Part shown: positions 26,539-35,873 of the stretch, piece by piece
Layout: every line of letters begins with the position of its first letter
Numbering within the stretch: position 1 is the first letter of the stretch
Assembly: GCF_900185015.1 (NCBI RefSeq)
Contig: NZ_FXYD01000001.1
Location: forward strand, 372,001-436,000
DNA: 64,000 nucleotides
Source: Octadecabacter ascidiaceicola
GTDB lineage: Bacteria; Pseudomonadota; Alphaproteobacteria; Rhodobacterales; Rhodobacteraceae
Direction of reading: 5' to 3'
Notes under the pieces: generated by a model
What the model was told of the DNA's origin: nothing
Database searches by the model: none
Seen by the model: the letters and a program-made list of their open reading frames with translations, nothing else
Made by a program: the position numbers and the translations under genes

Positions 26539-26630
26539 GCGCGGTTCGAATGCCCGTGATCTTGGAAACGTGACTTGCACCCAACGGACGCTGTGTCAGT
26601 CTTGCCACTGGAAATTGGTTGGAGAAATTT

Positions 26631-27092
26631 ATGCGTTGGGCAGTGATTGGAATCGCTTTGGCTGTGGCCGGATGTACAGAAATGCCCAGATCCACAGCGC
26701 CAGTAGCAGCCGGAGCCGCACCAAACGGGGCGCAGCAGGCTTATTTTACGGGCTATCCTGACAAACTGTTCTTTGCCGCCGCCGCTGTGTGCGACGGACC
26801 CGGCCAATCTGTGGTGCAGCCCAACGCGAATGAGGTGCGTTGCGAATCCCTGCCCGCCCCAGAATCGGCCGCAGCAATCATTTTGCAATTCGACGGCACC
26901 GTCGAAGCGCTCCCCAAATTTGTGATTTCGTTTTCGGGTCACGACACATCACAAGGGTATCTTGTCACGGCAGACAACTACATTCGCGTTCCGCAACGCG
27001 ATGGCAGTGCACAACAGGTACGTTTTCCAGACTTATCGATCGAGTCAGAGATGTCCGCTCTGCTGAGTGCCGCCGGTGGGCGGCCTCTTTAG
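26631..27092 (+). CDS. Small predicted lipoprotein, function unknown
   Basis: The 153-residue protein begins MRWAVIGIALAVAGC, a short lipoprotein signal with lipobox AVAGC (Cys15). The rest is a soluble beta-rich-looking domain (YFTGYPDKLFFAAAAVCDGPGQSVVQPNANEVRCESLPAPESAAAIILQF to the end). The ATG at 26631 is preferred over TTG 26619 because TTGGAGAAA forms its ribosome site. I do not recognise a named family. It is divergent from nrdJ and followed by the tRNA-Pro gene. Confidence 0.7.
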   Translation: MRWAVIGIALAVAGCTEMPRSTAPVAAGAAPNGAQQAYFTGYPDKLFFAAAAVCDGPGQSVVQPNANEVRCESLPAPESAAAIILQFDGTVEALPKFVISFSGHDTSQGYLVTADNYIRVPQRDGSAQQVRFPDLSIESEMSALLSAAGGRPL

Positions 27093-27145
27093 AGACGAAC
27101 ATCTTTTAAACTTGGGTTTTAGTAGAAGCGGCCATTTCTAGCCAG

Positions 27146-27222
27146 TGGTCGGGGCGAGATGATTCGAACATCCGACCCCCTGTACCCAAAACAGGTGCGC
27201 TACCAGGCTGCGCCACGCCCCG
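27146..27222 (-). tRNA. tRNA-Pro (anticodon TGG)
   Basis: On the minus strand a full cloverleaf is visible: the acceptor CGGGGCG (27222-27216) pairs with CGCCCCG (27156-27150), followed by discriminator A and an encoded CCA (27148-27146). The anticodon loop TTTGGGT reads TGG, and the T-arm carries GTTCGAATC. The D-arm has AGCCTGGTAGCGC, typical of tRNA-Pro. The length is 77 nt with CCA. Confidence 0.93.
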
Positions 27223-27282
27223 ATCCGAGGCCTCATCTAATGCCTGATTGCGCGGTTGGAAAGCCCAAAAAGACGAAAATGT

Positions 27283-27768
27283 TCAATTGATTTCACAGGG
27301 CCAAACAGCGTCATCGCCAAAGCTAGGATGTTGCATCTGATCTCCGGCCTCAAGACCAAGCATTGCGGCCAATCCGCCGTTGATCTCTAGGACGAACTGA
27401 ATGTCCTCACCGCCGAAAATAGGTGTTTCATCGAGAGGCTGGGCCATCGCGTGAATATTTTGCACAACGCCGAACTCATCCACAAACAGCATATCGAGCG
27501 GGATCAACGTATTGCGCATCCAAAAACTCGCGCGCCGCGGACTTTCATAAACAAATAACATGCCCTGCATCGTCGCCATCTCTTCGACAAACATCAGACC
27601 GCGCGAACGTTCCTCGTTGGAATCGGCAACATCCACCGTGAACTGAACTGTTCCGGCATCATCCTGAATGGTCACTGTATCTAAAGAACAGCCCGCATTC
27701 ACGGTCCCCGCAAATGCGATCGCTGCAATAGTCGAAGTAATTAGTCCCGCGGAATCGCGCTTTCCCAT
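27283..27768 (-). CDS. DUF192 family exported protein
   Basis: The 161-residue protein has a signal-peptide-like N-terminus (positively charged MGKRDS, then SAGLITSTIAAIAFAGTVNAG). The DUF192 core follows: SNEERSRGLMFVEEMATMQGMLFVYESPRRASFWMRNTLIPLDMLFVD and VLEINGG. The molecular role of DUF192 is not established. The start overlaps the end of the cold-shock gene by 28 nt, so the two are probably co-transcribed and translationally linked. Confidence 0.85.
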   Translation of the reverse strand: MGKRDSAGLITSTIAAIAFAGTVNAGCSLDTVTIQDDAGTVQFTVDVADSNEERSRGLMFVEEMATMQGMLFVYESPRRASFWMRNTLIPLDMLFVDEFGVVQNIHAMAQPLDETPIFGGEDIQFVLEINGGLAAMLGLEAGDQMQHPSFGDDAVWPCEIN

Positions 27769-28262
27769 GGCAAAACCTCTGCCGCCATGAGCCCGCGTTT
27801 ACCCTCTATGGCCCGCAGCGCAATGGCTTCACCAGGAAGCAAATCAGCAAGCCCCGCAAGCCGCAAGACTTCAATGTGCACAAACACGTCAGTGTCATCG
27901 CCGAACACATTTGCGAAACCGAAACCTTTAGCTTTTTCGAACCATTTGACGCGTGCTGGCTCTACAGGTGTCGCAGCGATTTCTTCCGGATCAAATTCCG
28001 CGAAATCGGCCAAACCAGAGGAAACTGGTTCCTGGTTTTGTTCGATCGACAGCACTTCGCTTGCTTGAAGTCCACGATCGGTTTTTGAAACCATGACTTC
28101 AATGCCCGTTCCGTCCGCAACCGAGCTCTGACCAAAATTGCGCAACACGTTCGCGTGCAACAAAATGTCAGGTCCACCGTCCGTCGCGACGATAAATCCA
28201 AACCCCTTACCCGGGTCAAACCACTTTACGTGGCCATCCATAATGTATCCGTCAGTGTTCAT
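27741..28262 (-). CDS. Double cold-shock-domain protein
   Basis: The 173-residue protein carries two CSDs: residues about 8-75 (GHVKWFDPGKGFGFIV with the RNP1 motif KGFGFI and DILLHANVL) and about 103-168 (ARVKWFEKAKGFGFAN with RNP2-like DVFVHIEVL). An acidic linker joins them. Such tandem CSD proteins bind single-stranded nucleic acid. The start may be the internal ATG at 28241 (MDGHVKWF), since neither ATG has a strong ribosome site. It is the first gene of a two-gene unit with the DUF192 gene. Confidence 0.9.
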   Translation of the reverse strand: MNTDGYIMDGHVKWFDPGKGFGFIVATDGGPDILLHANVLRNFGQSSVADGTGIEVMVSKTDRGLQASEVLSIEQNQEPVSSGLADFAEFDPEEIAATPVEPARVKWFEKAKGFGFANVFGDDTDVFVHIEVLRLAGLADLLPGEAIALRAIEGKRGLMAAEVLPWESAIPRD

Positions 28263-28395
28263 GTCGGTTTCATTCTCGTTTGTGCCAGCGCGTCCCCAAA
28301 ACTAACGCCCGCAATTTCCATCCAAAAGTTAACTGGACGGTAAGAAGCGAAAATACAAGCGTCTCCGTACGTCATTTTTCACGAAGCGTAAAAAA

Positions 28396-29001
28396 TTAAG
28401 GGCATAATCGGTCAACTTTCCAAGGGCTAAGCAGCCCAGAACGCGACCACCGGAACCTATCGTGCAACCTAAAGTTTCCATCAGCCCAGAACTCGATTTC
28501 GAGCGGAGAGATTCGGAATCCGCCCCAAAACGGAGGGCGCTTAGGGTTGATCCCTTTCGACGCCGTTACCTTTGCAACTTCAGCAACCAACGCAGCGCGT
28601 GACGATAACGGCTGCGATTGCTTGGAAGCCCATGCGCCAAGCCGACTTTTGAGGCTACGTGATGAATAGTAGTCATCCGCCTGTGGGCCGTCTTCACGCT
28701 CTACTGTACCACGAACACGGATCTGGCGCCGCAATGATTTCCAATGCATTACAAAAGCGGCTTTACCCGACTGCGTCAGCTCCTGCCCCTTCTGGCTGCC
28801 GTAATTGGTATAAAAGACAAACGCGTCTGCCTCGATCTCTTTCAATAAAACCATACGGGCATTGGGCATACCGTCAGCGTCTACTGTCGATAACGCGATC
28901 GCATTGGGGTCGTTCACCTCAGTCGTTTCAGCCTCGGTAAGCCATGCTTTCGCGATTGCGAAAGGATCATCACCAGAAAAAATTCCGCTTCGGTCGCTCA
29001 T
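28396..29001 (-). CDS. pdxH: Pyridoxamine 5'-phosphate oxidase
   Basis: The 201-residue FMN enzyme oxidises pyridoxine/pyridoxamine 5'-phosphate to PLP. It has [55 protein letters not shown], the [14 protein letters not shown] segment, and the conserved C-terminus ([17 protein letters not shown]) that binds the phosphate and flavin. ATG 29001 is chosen because the family starts with a short acidic stretch before [10 protein letters not shown]. The open frame to 29082 adds an atypical tail. It is divergent from fabI. Confidence 0.93.
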   Translation of the reverse strand: MSDRSGIFSGDDPFAIAKAWLTEAETTEVNDPNAIALSTVDADGMPNARMVLLKEIEADAFVFYTNYGSQKGQELTQSGKAAFVMHWKSLRRQIRVRGTVEREDGPQADDYYSSRSLKSRLGAWASKQSQPLSSRAALVAEVAKVTASKGINPKRPPFWGGFRISPLEIEFWADGNFRLHDRFRWSRSGLLSPWKVDRLCP

Positions 29002-29185
29002 CGCTTTGGTCCATTCATTGTGTGTCGCACTATAGGTGGCTGCAACGCAGCTGCGGTCAAGTGCGTTCCTCGGGTCGCTCACATCTTGTAGCAGTCGCCC
29101 CTATCGCCTAAACCAATGCAATATTATCCGCCATTGCGCGGCAAAAAGGAGTGCGCCAACAAACGGGCGCTGTGAAGGGAAAGTT

Positions 29186-29998
29186 ATGTCATCCAATCTA
29201 ATGCAAGGAAAACGCGGCCTCATTATGGGCCTTGCCAACGATAAATCCATTGCATGGGGTATCGCCAAAGCACTCGCAGATGCAGGCGCAGAGCTTGCGT
29301 TCTCTTATCAAGGTGATGCCTTGAAGAAACGTGTTGACCCGCTGGCTGCATCCCTTGGCTCTAACATTGTTCTGCCGTGTGACGTTAGTGATGGCGCCTC
29401 AATTGACGGTCTATTTAATGGCCTCAAGGAGCGCTGGGATAACATTGACTTCGTCGTGCACGCGATTGGTTTCTCTGACAAAAATGAACTTCGTGGCCGT
29501 TACGTCGACACCAGCGCCGACAACTTCCGGATGACGATGGATATCTCGGTCTACTCCTTCACGGCTGTGATGCAGCGGGCTGAAAAGATGATGAACAAAG
29601 GCGGTAGCGCCATTACCCTCACCTATTACGGTGCTGAACGTATCATGCCGCATTACAATGTCATGGGCGTTGCAAAGGCCGCTTTGGAAGCCAGCGTGCG
29701 CTACATGGCTGAAGACCTCGGCAAAGACGGCATCCGTGTTAACGCGATCTCTGCGGGCCCTATCAAAACACTTGCTGCGTCCGGCATCGGCGATTTCCGC
29801 TACATCCTCAAATGGAATGAATATAATTCGCCGCTGCGCAAAAACGTGACCATCGACGAAGTCGGCGGTTCTGCGCTCTATCTGTTGTCTGATCTCAGCA
29901 CAGGCGTCACAGGCGAAACCCACCATGTTGACGCAGGTTACCATGTGGTAGGCATGAAAGCCGTCGATGCGCCTGATATGTCCCCAAATAAGGACTAG
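29186..29998 (+). CDS. fabI: Enoyl-[acyl-carrier-protein] reductase (NADH)
   Basis: The 270-residue SDR of type II fatty-acid synthesis has GLIMGLANDKSIAWGIAKAL (residues 11-30, the FabI variant of the glycine motif). The catalytic Tyr157-x6-Lys164 pair lies in PHYNVMGVAKAALEA, with Tyr147/148 upstream. The GPIKTLAASGI and HHVDAGYHVVGM segments follow. The start at ATG 29186 has an AAGGGAAAG site. The longer frame from 29036 is rejected because its first 50 residues are not FabI-like. The LysE-family gene follows 6 nt later. Confidence 0.95.
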   Translation: MSSNLMQGKRGLIMGLANDKSIAWGIAKALADAGAELAFSYQGDALKKRVDPLAASLGSNIVLPCDVSDGASIDGLFNGLKERWDNIDFVVHAIGFSDKNELRGRYVDTSADNFRMTMDISVYSFTAVMQRAEKMMNKGGSAITLTYYGAERIMPHYNVMGVAKAALEASVRYMAEDLGKDGIRVNAISAGPIKTLAASGIGDFRYILKWNEYNSPLRKNVTIDEVGGSALYLLSDLSTGVTGETHHVDAGYHVVGMKAVDAPDMSPNKD

Positions 29999-30004
29999 AC
30001 AGCG

Positions 30005-30613
30005 ATGGACTGGCCCCATCTTGTTGCGTTCAATGCCACGCTTTTGGCCGCTTTGGTCAGCCCGGGGCCTGCGATGCTTGTGGCTTTGCGCGCGACATTG
30101 TTAGGTGGGCGCGCACAAGGGATCACGACTGGGTTCGGGCTTGCAATAATGGCCGCACTTTGGACGGGCATGGCATTGCTGGGACTGGACGTGATTTTCG
30201 CTCTTTTCCCGTGGGCCTACACAACTGCGAAGGTCGTTGGTGCGACCTATCTTATTTGGTTGGCCATAAAGATGTGGCGTACAGCACATCAAACGCTTGA
30301 AACGGTCGGTGATGTTGTGTCCCGTAACCGCGCTTTTATGGCGGGGTTTTATGCCAACGTCGCCAACCCTAAGTCCATGCTATTCGCGGCTTCTGTACTG
30401 GTTGTGATTTTTCCTCCCGACATGACGCTGGGCAACAAACTGTTTATCGTACTCAATCAGATCGTCGTTGAGATCGTTGCCTACACCGCCTTCGCGATCG
30501 CACTTTCCACGCCACCGGCACGCGCAGGCTATCTCGCGCTGAAACCAGTTCTCGATCGATGCGCTGCACTCATACTCGGCGTACTCGGCCTGCGCCTAAT
30601 GCTCACAAAGTAA
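30005..30613 (+). CDS. LysE/RhtB-family amino-acid exporter
   Basis: The 202-residue inner-membrane protein has about six hydrophobic segments and the family signature near the N-terminus (LVSPGPAMLVALRATLLGGRAQGITTGFGLA). It also has the GFYANVANPKSMLFAASVLVVIFP segment in the middle, equivalent to the NPK motif of RhtB proteins. It exports amino acids or derivatives, substrate unknown. It follows fabI closely and precedes gpt by 18 nt. Confidence 0.88.
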   Translation: MDWPHLVAFNATLLAALVSPGPAMLVALRATLLGGRAQGITTGFGLAIMAALWTGMALLGLDVIFALFPWAYTTAKVVGATYLIWLAIKMWRTAHQTLETVGDVVSRNRAFMAGFYANVANPKSMLFAASVLVVIFPPDMTLGNKLFIVLNQIVVEIVAYTAFAIALSTPPARAGYLALKPVLDRCAALILGVLGLRLMLTK

Positions 30614-30631
30614 TCCATAGGGACCGCTATT

Positions 30632-31150
30632 ATGACCGACCGCCTGCCTCACGAAAAAGGGTTCCACATCTCTTGGGATCAAATCCACCGCGACAGCCGT
30701 GCCCTTGCATGGCGCCTGGATGGCAAAGGCCCTGATGATGGCGCATGGAAGGCCGTTGTTGCGATCACACGCGGCGGCATGGCCCCCGCAATGATCATCG
30801 CGCGCGAACTTGATGTGCGTACCGTGGATACAATTTCAGTGGTTTCTTACCATTCTGGTGGTGGCAAAGCAGATCAGCGACGTGAGGCCAAGGTCCTGAA
30901 AGCACCCGACCCCGAAATCATGGGCGACGGCACCGGAATTCTGATCATCGACGATCTGGTCGACAGCGGCAAAACGCTGGAACTGGTTCGTGAGCTTTAC
31001 CCGAACGCCCATTTCGCGACCGTTTACGCCAAACCTGAGGGCGAGCCGCAGGTCGATACCTTCATCACCGGTGTATCCCAAGATACATGGATCTTTTTCC
31101 CGTGGGATATGGCGTTGCAATATGTCGAACCTTACCGCGGCAAAGACTAG
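30632..31150 (+). CDS. gpt: Xanthine-guanine phosphoribosyltransferase
   Basis: The 172-residue purine salvage enzyme has the PRPP-binding motif [17 protein letters not shown] (about residues 107-123) and the N-terminal [16 protein letters not shown] and [22 protein letters not shown] segments typical of XGPRT. It ends with [11 protein letters not shown]. It converts xanthine or guanine with PRPP to the nucleotide. The next gene's ATG follows its stop directly. Confidence 0.93.
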   Translation: MTDRLPHEKGFHISWDQIHRDSRALAWRLDGKGPDDGAWKAVVAITRGGMAPAMIIARELDVRTVDTISVVSYHSGGGKADQRREAKVLKAPDPEIMGDGTGILIIDDLVDSGKTLELVRELYPNAHFATVYAKPEGEPQVDTFITGVSQDTWIFFPWDMALQYVEPYRGKD

Positions 31151-32323
31151 ATGAAACCGTCCCTGCCCCGCACCGCCACCACGTTCTCGCCTCCTGTCAT
31201 GGAGGCGCGTCGTTGGCTGGACGGGGTGGATTTCACTGACCGCCCGCTGATCAACGTCAGCCAAGCCGCACCCGTTGATCCGCCGCCTTTGCCCATGCGA
31301 CAAGCGATGGCACAGATCATTGTCGACAATGAGGAAGCGCATTTGTACGGGCCGGTTCTGGGCCTGCCTGAGTTGCGCACGGAAGTCGCCAAGCAATGGT
31401 CCGTCAGCTACGAGGGGCAAATTTCTGCGGATAACGTTGCAATTACATCCGGCTGCAATCAGGCTTTTACTGCAGCAATTTCAACACTTTGCGCAGAAGG
31501 TGATGAAGTCATCCTGCCTGTACCCTACTATTTCAACCACCGCATGTGGTTGGACATGGCAGGTGTCAAAACCGTTCCTTTGGCGGCTAACACCGGACTC
31601 GTCCCAACCGCCGACGACGCAGCGGCCCTGATCACAGAAAAGACCCGCGCGATTGTTTTGGTGACCCCGAACAATCCCGGCGGCGTGGAATACCCTGCCG
31701 AGACGGTTAAGGCATTTGCCGACCTCGCCCGCACCAACAACATCGCGCTGATCATCGATGAAACGTATCGCGACTTTGACAACCGCACAGGTGCTCCGCA
31801 CGATCTGTTTCAAGACCCTAACTGGGGCGACACGCTGATCCAGCTCTATTCGTTTTCCAAAGCCTATCGTTTGACAGGTCACCGCGTTGGCGCACTGGTT
31901 GCCTCCCCGTCGCGTTTGGTTGAGGTCGAAAAGTTCCTCGATACCGTCACGATCTGCCCCAACCAACTTGGCCAGCATGCCGCCCTTTGGGGGATGCAGA
32001 ACCTCACGGACTGGCTCGCGGGTGAACGTCTCGAAATTCTTGACCGCCGCGCGGCAATCCAAGAACAGTTTCCACGTTTGGCGGAATTGGGTTGGGAGCT
32101 GGAAGGCTGCGGCGCGTATTTCGCCTATCTCAAACACCCATTCGATATGCGTTCAGATGATTTGGCGCGTGATCTAGTTGAAAAGGCGGGCGTCCTCTCC
32201 TTGCCCGGCACGATGTTTATGCCCGAGGGCCAAGGCACACAGCACTTACGGGTTGCCTTCGCAAACGTGGATCGAGCGGGAATAACGACATTGTTTGACC
32301 GTCTGCTGGCCTATCATAGCTAA
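31151..32323 (+). CDS. Class I/II PLP-dependent aminotransferase
   Basis: The 390-residue fold-type I aminotransferase has VTPNNPGGVEYPAE (PLP-site Asn), IALIIDETYRDF (Asp-x-x-Tyr), the Schiff-base Lys in LYSFSKAYRLTGHRVGA, and a C-terminal LRVAFANVD Arg that binds the substrate carboxylate. The amino donor is not determined. It abuts gpt with no gap. It resembles the aspartate-aminotransferase-like enzymes annotated simply as aminotransferase in roseobacters. Confidence 0.88.
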   Translation: MKPSLPRTATTFSPPVMEARRWLDGVDFTDRPLINVSQAAPVDPPPLPMRQAMAQIIVDNEEAHLYGPVLGLPELRTEVAKQWSVSYEGQISADNVAITSGCNQAFTAAISTLCAEGDEVILPVPYYFNHRMWLDMAGVKTVPLAANTGLVPTADDAAALITEKTRAIVLVTPNNPGGVEYPAETVKAFADLARTNNIALIIDETYRDFDNRTGAPHDLFQDPNWGDTLIQLYSFSKAYRLTGHRVGALVASPSRLVEVEKFLDTVTICPNQLGQHAALWGMQNLTDWLAGERLEILDRRAAIQEQFPRLAELGWELEGCGAYFAYLKHPFDMRSDDLARDLVEKAGVLSLPGTMFMPEGQGTQHLRVAFANVDRAGITTLFDRLLAYHS

Positions 32324-32400
32324 GTACGCTTGCACGCGGCCCACGCCCCGCCTATTCAGTTGCAAACGTTAAACAGACTTGAATTCTAGGCGACTGCATC

Positions 32401-34245
32401 ATGGCCAACGGCAAAACGAAAAACTTCTTTGTGTGGATCATTCTTGGTCTGTTGTTTGTTGGGCTTATGGGCTTTGGCGCGACGGGTCTTTCAGGGAATA
32501 TCAGCTCAGTCGGTAACGTGGGTGAAAAACCCCTTTCGGTGCAGCGCTATTACCAAGAATTACAAACCCAGATCAGCATTGCCAGCGCACAAGAAGGTCG
32601 TGCCCTTTCGTTCCCGGAAGCGGAAGCCGCTAGCATTCCAGCCCGCGCGTTGCAGATCGTTGTCGCGGAACGCAGCCTAGACAGCGAAGCCGCAATGCTT
32701 GGCCTTTCTGTCGGTGATGATGTTGTTGGCCAACAGGTTTTGGCAAACCCATCCTTCCGCGGAGTTGATGGCGCGTTTGATCGCTCGGTTTATCGCGAAG
32801 CGCTGTCGCGTTCGGGCACGAACGTGCGTGAATACGAAACTGATCTGCGCGAAGGCGCGGCGCGGGCCCTGCTTCAGGGTGCCGTGTTTACGGGTGTATC
32901 CGATCCAGTTGCCTTCGGTAATGTCGTGGCCAAATACAACCGCGAGGGGCGCACATTCACATGGGCTGAACTGGATGCCGCCAACGTAGAAATTGCACTG
33001 CCTGATCCAACGGACGCTGATTTGCAGGCACATTACGATACTAACCCAGAACTCTATACCAGCCTTGAAACCCGCGTGCTTCGCTATGCATGGCTGACAC
33101 CGGACATGATCCAGGACGACATGCCCATCGACGAATCCGAGCTTCGCGCCGAATACGACGCACGCATCGACGAATTCGTCCAAGCAGAACGCCGCCTCAT
33201 CGAACGGCTGGCGTTTTCTAGCGATGAAGCCGCACAAGAAGCACTCGATGCGATCAATGCCGGTGAAACCACCTTTCCCGATCTGGTGGCAGAACGCGGT
33301 CTCAGCCTTTCTGATGTGGATGGTGGCGATGTGACTGAGGCCGAAATGGGCGAAGCCGGCCCCGCGGTTTTCGCCTCTGATACCGGTGACGTTTCTGGCC
33401 CCTTCCCGAGCGACCTTGGCCCGACTTTGTTCCGTATGAACGCCGTCCTTGCGGCGCGAAACACGACATTCGAAGAAGCGATGCCAGACCTGCGCGAAGA
33501 TCAATCCGCAGCCCGCGCGCGCCGTGTTATTCAAGATCAGATCGACCCGATCACCAACCTGATGGCGGGTGGCGCGACATTGGATGATCTTGTTGAGCAA
33601 ACAGACATGGTGCTTGGTGAACTCGACTTTACCAGCGTGACAACGGACGGTATTGCAGCCTACGCTGCTTTCCGTGACGTAGCAGAAACGCAAAACATCG
33701 GTGACTACCCCGAACTCACGGACCTCGATGATGGTGGTTTGTTCGCCCTTGAGGTCGTTGACATCCGTGTGCCAGCCTTGATCCCGCTTGAAGATATCCG
33801 CGAAGACGTTGTTGACGGATGGATTGCACAGGAAACCGCAGCGGCAGTGATTGCGCAAGCCGAAGAAAAGCAGGCGCAGCTTAGCTCTGCTGTTCAAGAT
33901 TTTGCCTTCCTCGACCTCGATTCAGTCCAAGAGACAAACATTACACGTCGCGGATTCATCAATGGCGCACCGAGCACCTTCCTTCCGGAAATCTTCGAGA
34001 TGGAAGTCGGCGAGGTGCGCGTTGTGCCAAACGAGGGTAACGCAATCATTGTACGTCTCGACGCGATCACTGCGGCTGATGAAAGCGATGAAGCCTATAG
34101 CGCCGAAGTCGCATCCGTGGCGGAAACCGTGGGGGAAGGCATCGCGCAAGACATATATGAGCTTTACAGCCGCACCGTGCAGTTGCGCACGGATGTCCAA
34201 ATCAACGAACAGGCCCTTAACGCTGTTCACGCGAATTTCCGGTAA
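32401..34245 (+). CDS. PpiD-like periplasmic peptidyl-prolyl isomerase/chaperone
   Basis: The 614-residue protein is anchored by one N-terminal transmembrane helix (FFVWIILGLLFVGLMGFGATGL, residues 9-30). A SurA_N/PpiD-type domain follows (VGEKPLSVQRYYQELQ, LQIVVAERSLDSEAAMLGLSVGDDVV). A parvulin-like region lies around residues 270-360 (FSSDEAAQEALDAINAGETTFPDLVAERGLS, SGPFPSDLGPTLFRMNAV), then helical C-terminal parts. It assists folding of outer-membrane and secreted proteins. The stop is 3 nt before trpE, so trpE appears to be expressed with it. Confidence 0.85.
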   Translation: MANGKTKNFFVWIILGLLFVGLMGFGATGLSGNISSVGNVGEKPLSVQRYYQELQTQISIASAQEGRALSFPEAEAASIPARALQIVVAERSLDSEAAMLGLSVGDDVVGQQVLANPSFRGVDGAFDRSVYREALSRSGTNVREYETDLREGAARALLQGAVFTGVSDPVAFGNVVAKYNREGRTFTWAELDAANVEIALPDPTDADLQAHYDTNPELYTSLETRVLRYAWLTPDMIQDDMPIDESELRAEYDARIDEFVQAERRLIERLAFSSDEAAQEALDAINAGETTFPDLVAERGLSLSDVDGGDVTEAEMGEAGPAVFASDTGDVSGPFPSDLGPTLFRMNAVLAARNTTFEEAMPDLREDQSAARARRVIQDQIDPITNLMAGGATLDDLVEQTDMVLGELDFTSVTTDGIAAYAAFRDVAETQNIGDYPELTDLDDGGLFALEVVDIRVPALIPLEDIREDVVDGWIAQETAAAVIAQAEEKQAQLSSAVQDFAFLDLDSVQETNITRRGFINGAPSTFLPEIFEMEVGEVRVVPNEGNAIIVRLDAITAADESDEAYSAEVASVAETVGEGIAQDIYELYSRTVQLRTDVQINEQALNAVHANFR

Positions 34246-34248
34246 ATC

Positions 34249-35751
34249 ATGACACCAGATTTCGAAACATTCAGCGCTGGCTATGATGCAGGCGAAAACC
34301 AGATCGTTTACACGCGGCTGACCGCGGATCTTGATACGCCGGTGTCGCTGATGCTGAAGCTGACGAGCGCTGGAAAGCATGCTTTCTTGTTGGAATCCGT
34401 CACCGGCGGCGAAATTCGTGGACGCTATTCGATCGTCGGCATGAAACCTGATCTGATCTGGGAATGTCGCGGCACGCAAAGCAGCATCAACCGATCTGCC
34501 CGCTTTGACGAAGACGCGTTTGAGGAACAATCGGGCGATCCGCTAACAAATTTGCGCAGCCTGATCGCGGAAAGCCGCATTGATCTGCCCGCTGACCTTC
34601 CTGCCGCGTCCGCCGGACTGTTCGGCTACCTCGGCTACGACATGATCCGCCTTGTGGAACATTTGCCGGATGTGAACCCTGACCCATTGGGCTTGCCCGA
34701 CGCGGTCATGTTGCGCCCGTCCGTGGTTGCCGTTTTAGATGGCGTCAAAGGCGAAGTTATCTTGGTGGCCCCTGCCTACGCGACCTCTGGTCTGTCCGCC
34801 AAAGCAGCCTACGCACAAGCCGCAGAACGCGTGATGGATGCACAGCGCGCCCTTGAGCTGCCCGTTCCGATCACAGACCGCGCATTGGGCGACGCAGCGG
34901 ATGCGCCCGACCCTGTGTCTAATTTCACTAAGTCGGGCTACATGGAAGCGGTTGAGACAGCGAAAGACTACATTCGCGCCGGTGACATTTTCCAATGCGT
35001 CCCAAGCCAGCGTTGGACGCAGACCTATTCGGAACCTCCCTTCGCGCTTTATCGCAGTTTGCGCCGCACGAACCCATCGCCGTTCATGTTCTATTTCAAC
35101 TACGGCGATTATCAGGTCATCGGGGCCAGTCCTGAAATTCTGGTGCGTGTGTTCGGATCCGAAGTCACGATCCGTCCGATTGCTGGAACGCGCCCGCGCG
35201 GGGCCACGCCGGAAGAAGACAACGCCAACGAAGCGGACTTGATGGCGGATAAGAAGGAACTGGCCGAACACTTGATGTTGCTGGACTTGGGCCGCAACGA
35301 CACGGGCAAGGTTTCCAAAATCGGCACCGTACGCCCGACAGAACAATTCATTGTCGAACGCTACAGCCACGTCATGCACATCGTGTCCAACGTGGTTGGC
35401 GAACTCGCCGAAGACCAAGACGCCCTCAGCGCGTTCTTCGCCGGCATGCCAGCCGGTACGGTATCTGGTGCACCAAAGGTCCGCGCGATGGAAATCATCG
35501 ACGAGCTTGAGCCAGAAAAGCGCGGGCTTTACGGCGGCGGCTGTGGATATTTTTCAGCAAACGGCGACATGGACATGTGCATCGCGCTGCGCACAGCGGT
35601 ACTAAAAGGCGATCAACTGTACATCCAAGCGGGCGGCGGCGTTGTCTATGACAGCGATCCCGAAGCCGAGTACATGGAAACCGTCCATAAAAGTAACGCA
35701 ATCCGTCGCGCGGCAGCTGATGCGACTATGTTCCGATCCGGCAATTCGTAA
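34249..35751 (+). CDS. trpE: Anthranilate synthase component I
   Basis: The 500-residue chorismate-utilising enzyme has the N-terminal Trp-binding region (HAFLLESVTGGEIRGRYSIVG with the ES motif). Catalytic motifs are RAGDIFQCVPSQRW, NPSPFMFYFNYGDYQVIGASPEILVR, IRPIAGTRPRGA, LLDLGRNDTGKV, GMPAGTVSGAPKVRAMEIIDELEP and VYDSDPEAEYMET. It uses chorismate and ammonia from TrpG to make anthranilate. trpG follows only after a 5.3-kb insertion, unlike a contiguous trpEG pair. Confidence 0.95.
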   Translation: MTPDFETFSAGYDAGENQIVYTRLTADLDTPVSLMLKLTSAGKHAFLLESVTGGEIRGRYSIVGMKPDLIWECRGTQSSINRSARFDEDAFEEQSGDPLTNLRSLIAESRIDLPADLPAASAGLFGYLGYDMIRLVEHLPDVNPDPLGLPDAVMLRPSVVAVLDGVKGEVILVAPAYATSGLSAKAAYAQAAERVMDAQRALELPVPITDRALGDAADAPDPVSNFTKSGYMEAVETAKDYIRAGDIFQCVPSQRWTQTYSEPPFALYRSLRRTNPSPFMFYFNYGDYQVIGASPEILVRVFGSEVTIRPIAGTRPRGATPEEDNANEADLMADKKELAEHLMLLDLGRNDTGKVSKIGTVRPTEQFIVERYSHVMHIVSNVVGELAEDQDALSAFFAGMPAGTVSGAPKVRAMEIIDELEPEKRGLYGGGCGYFSANGDMDMCIALRTAVLKGDQLYIQAGGGVVYDSDPEAEYMETVHKSNAIRRAAADATMFRSGNS

Positions 35752-35801
35752 TCGCCTGATACTTTCCTGTTTTCTAACGCTTTCCCCCGTTTTTATGGGC
35801 C

Positions 35802-35830
35802 TTGACAGTTGCGCCATTTCCCGCTGATGC
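35802..35830 (+). promoter_or_regulatory. Possible promoter of the stcD-like gene
   Basis: TTGACA (35802-35807) lies 17 bp before TGATGC (35825-35830), 44 nt upstream of the stcD-like start. The -35 is perfect and the -10 poor. Confidence 0.35.
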
Positions 35831-35873
35831 TGACCTAACCAAACGTCAGTTACCAGTTCGCAAGGAGCGCCGC

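Noticed and set aside
32677-33897. 406-residue minus-strand frame opposite the ppiD-like gene
   Set aside because: Produced by the codon bias of the sense gene. The sense protein has clear SurA/parvulin architecture.
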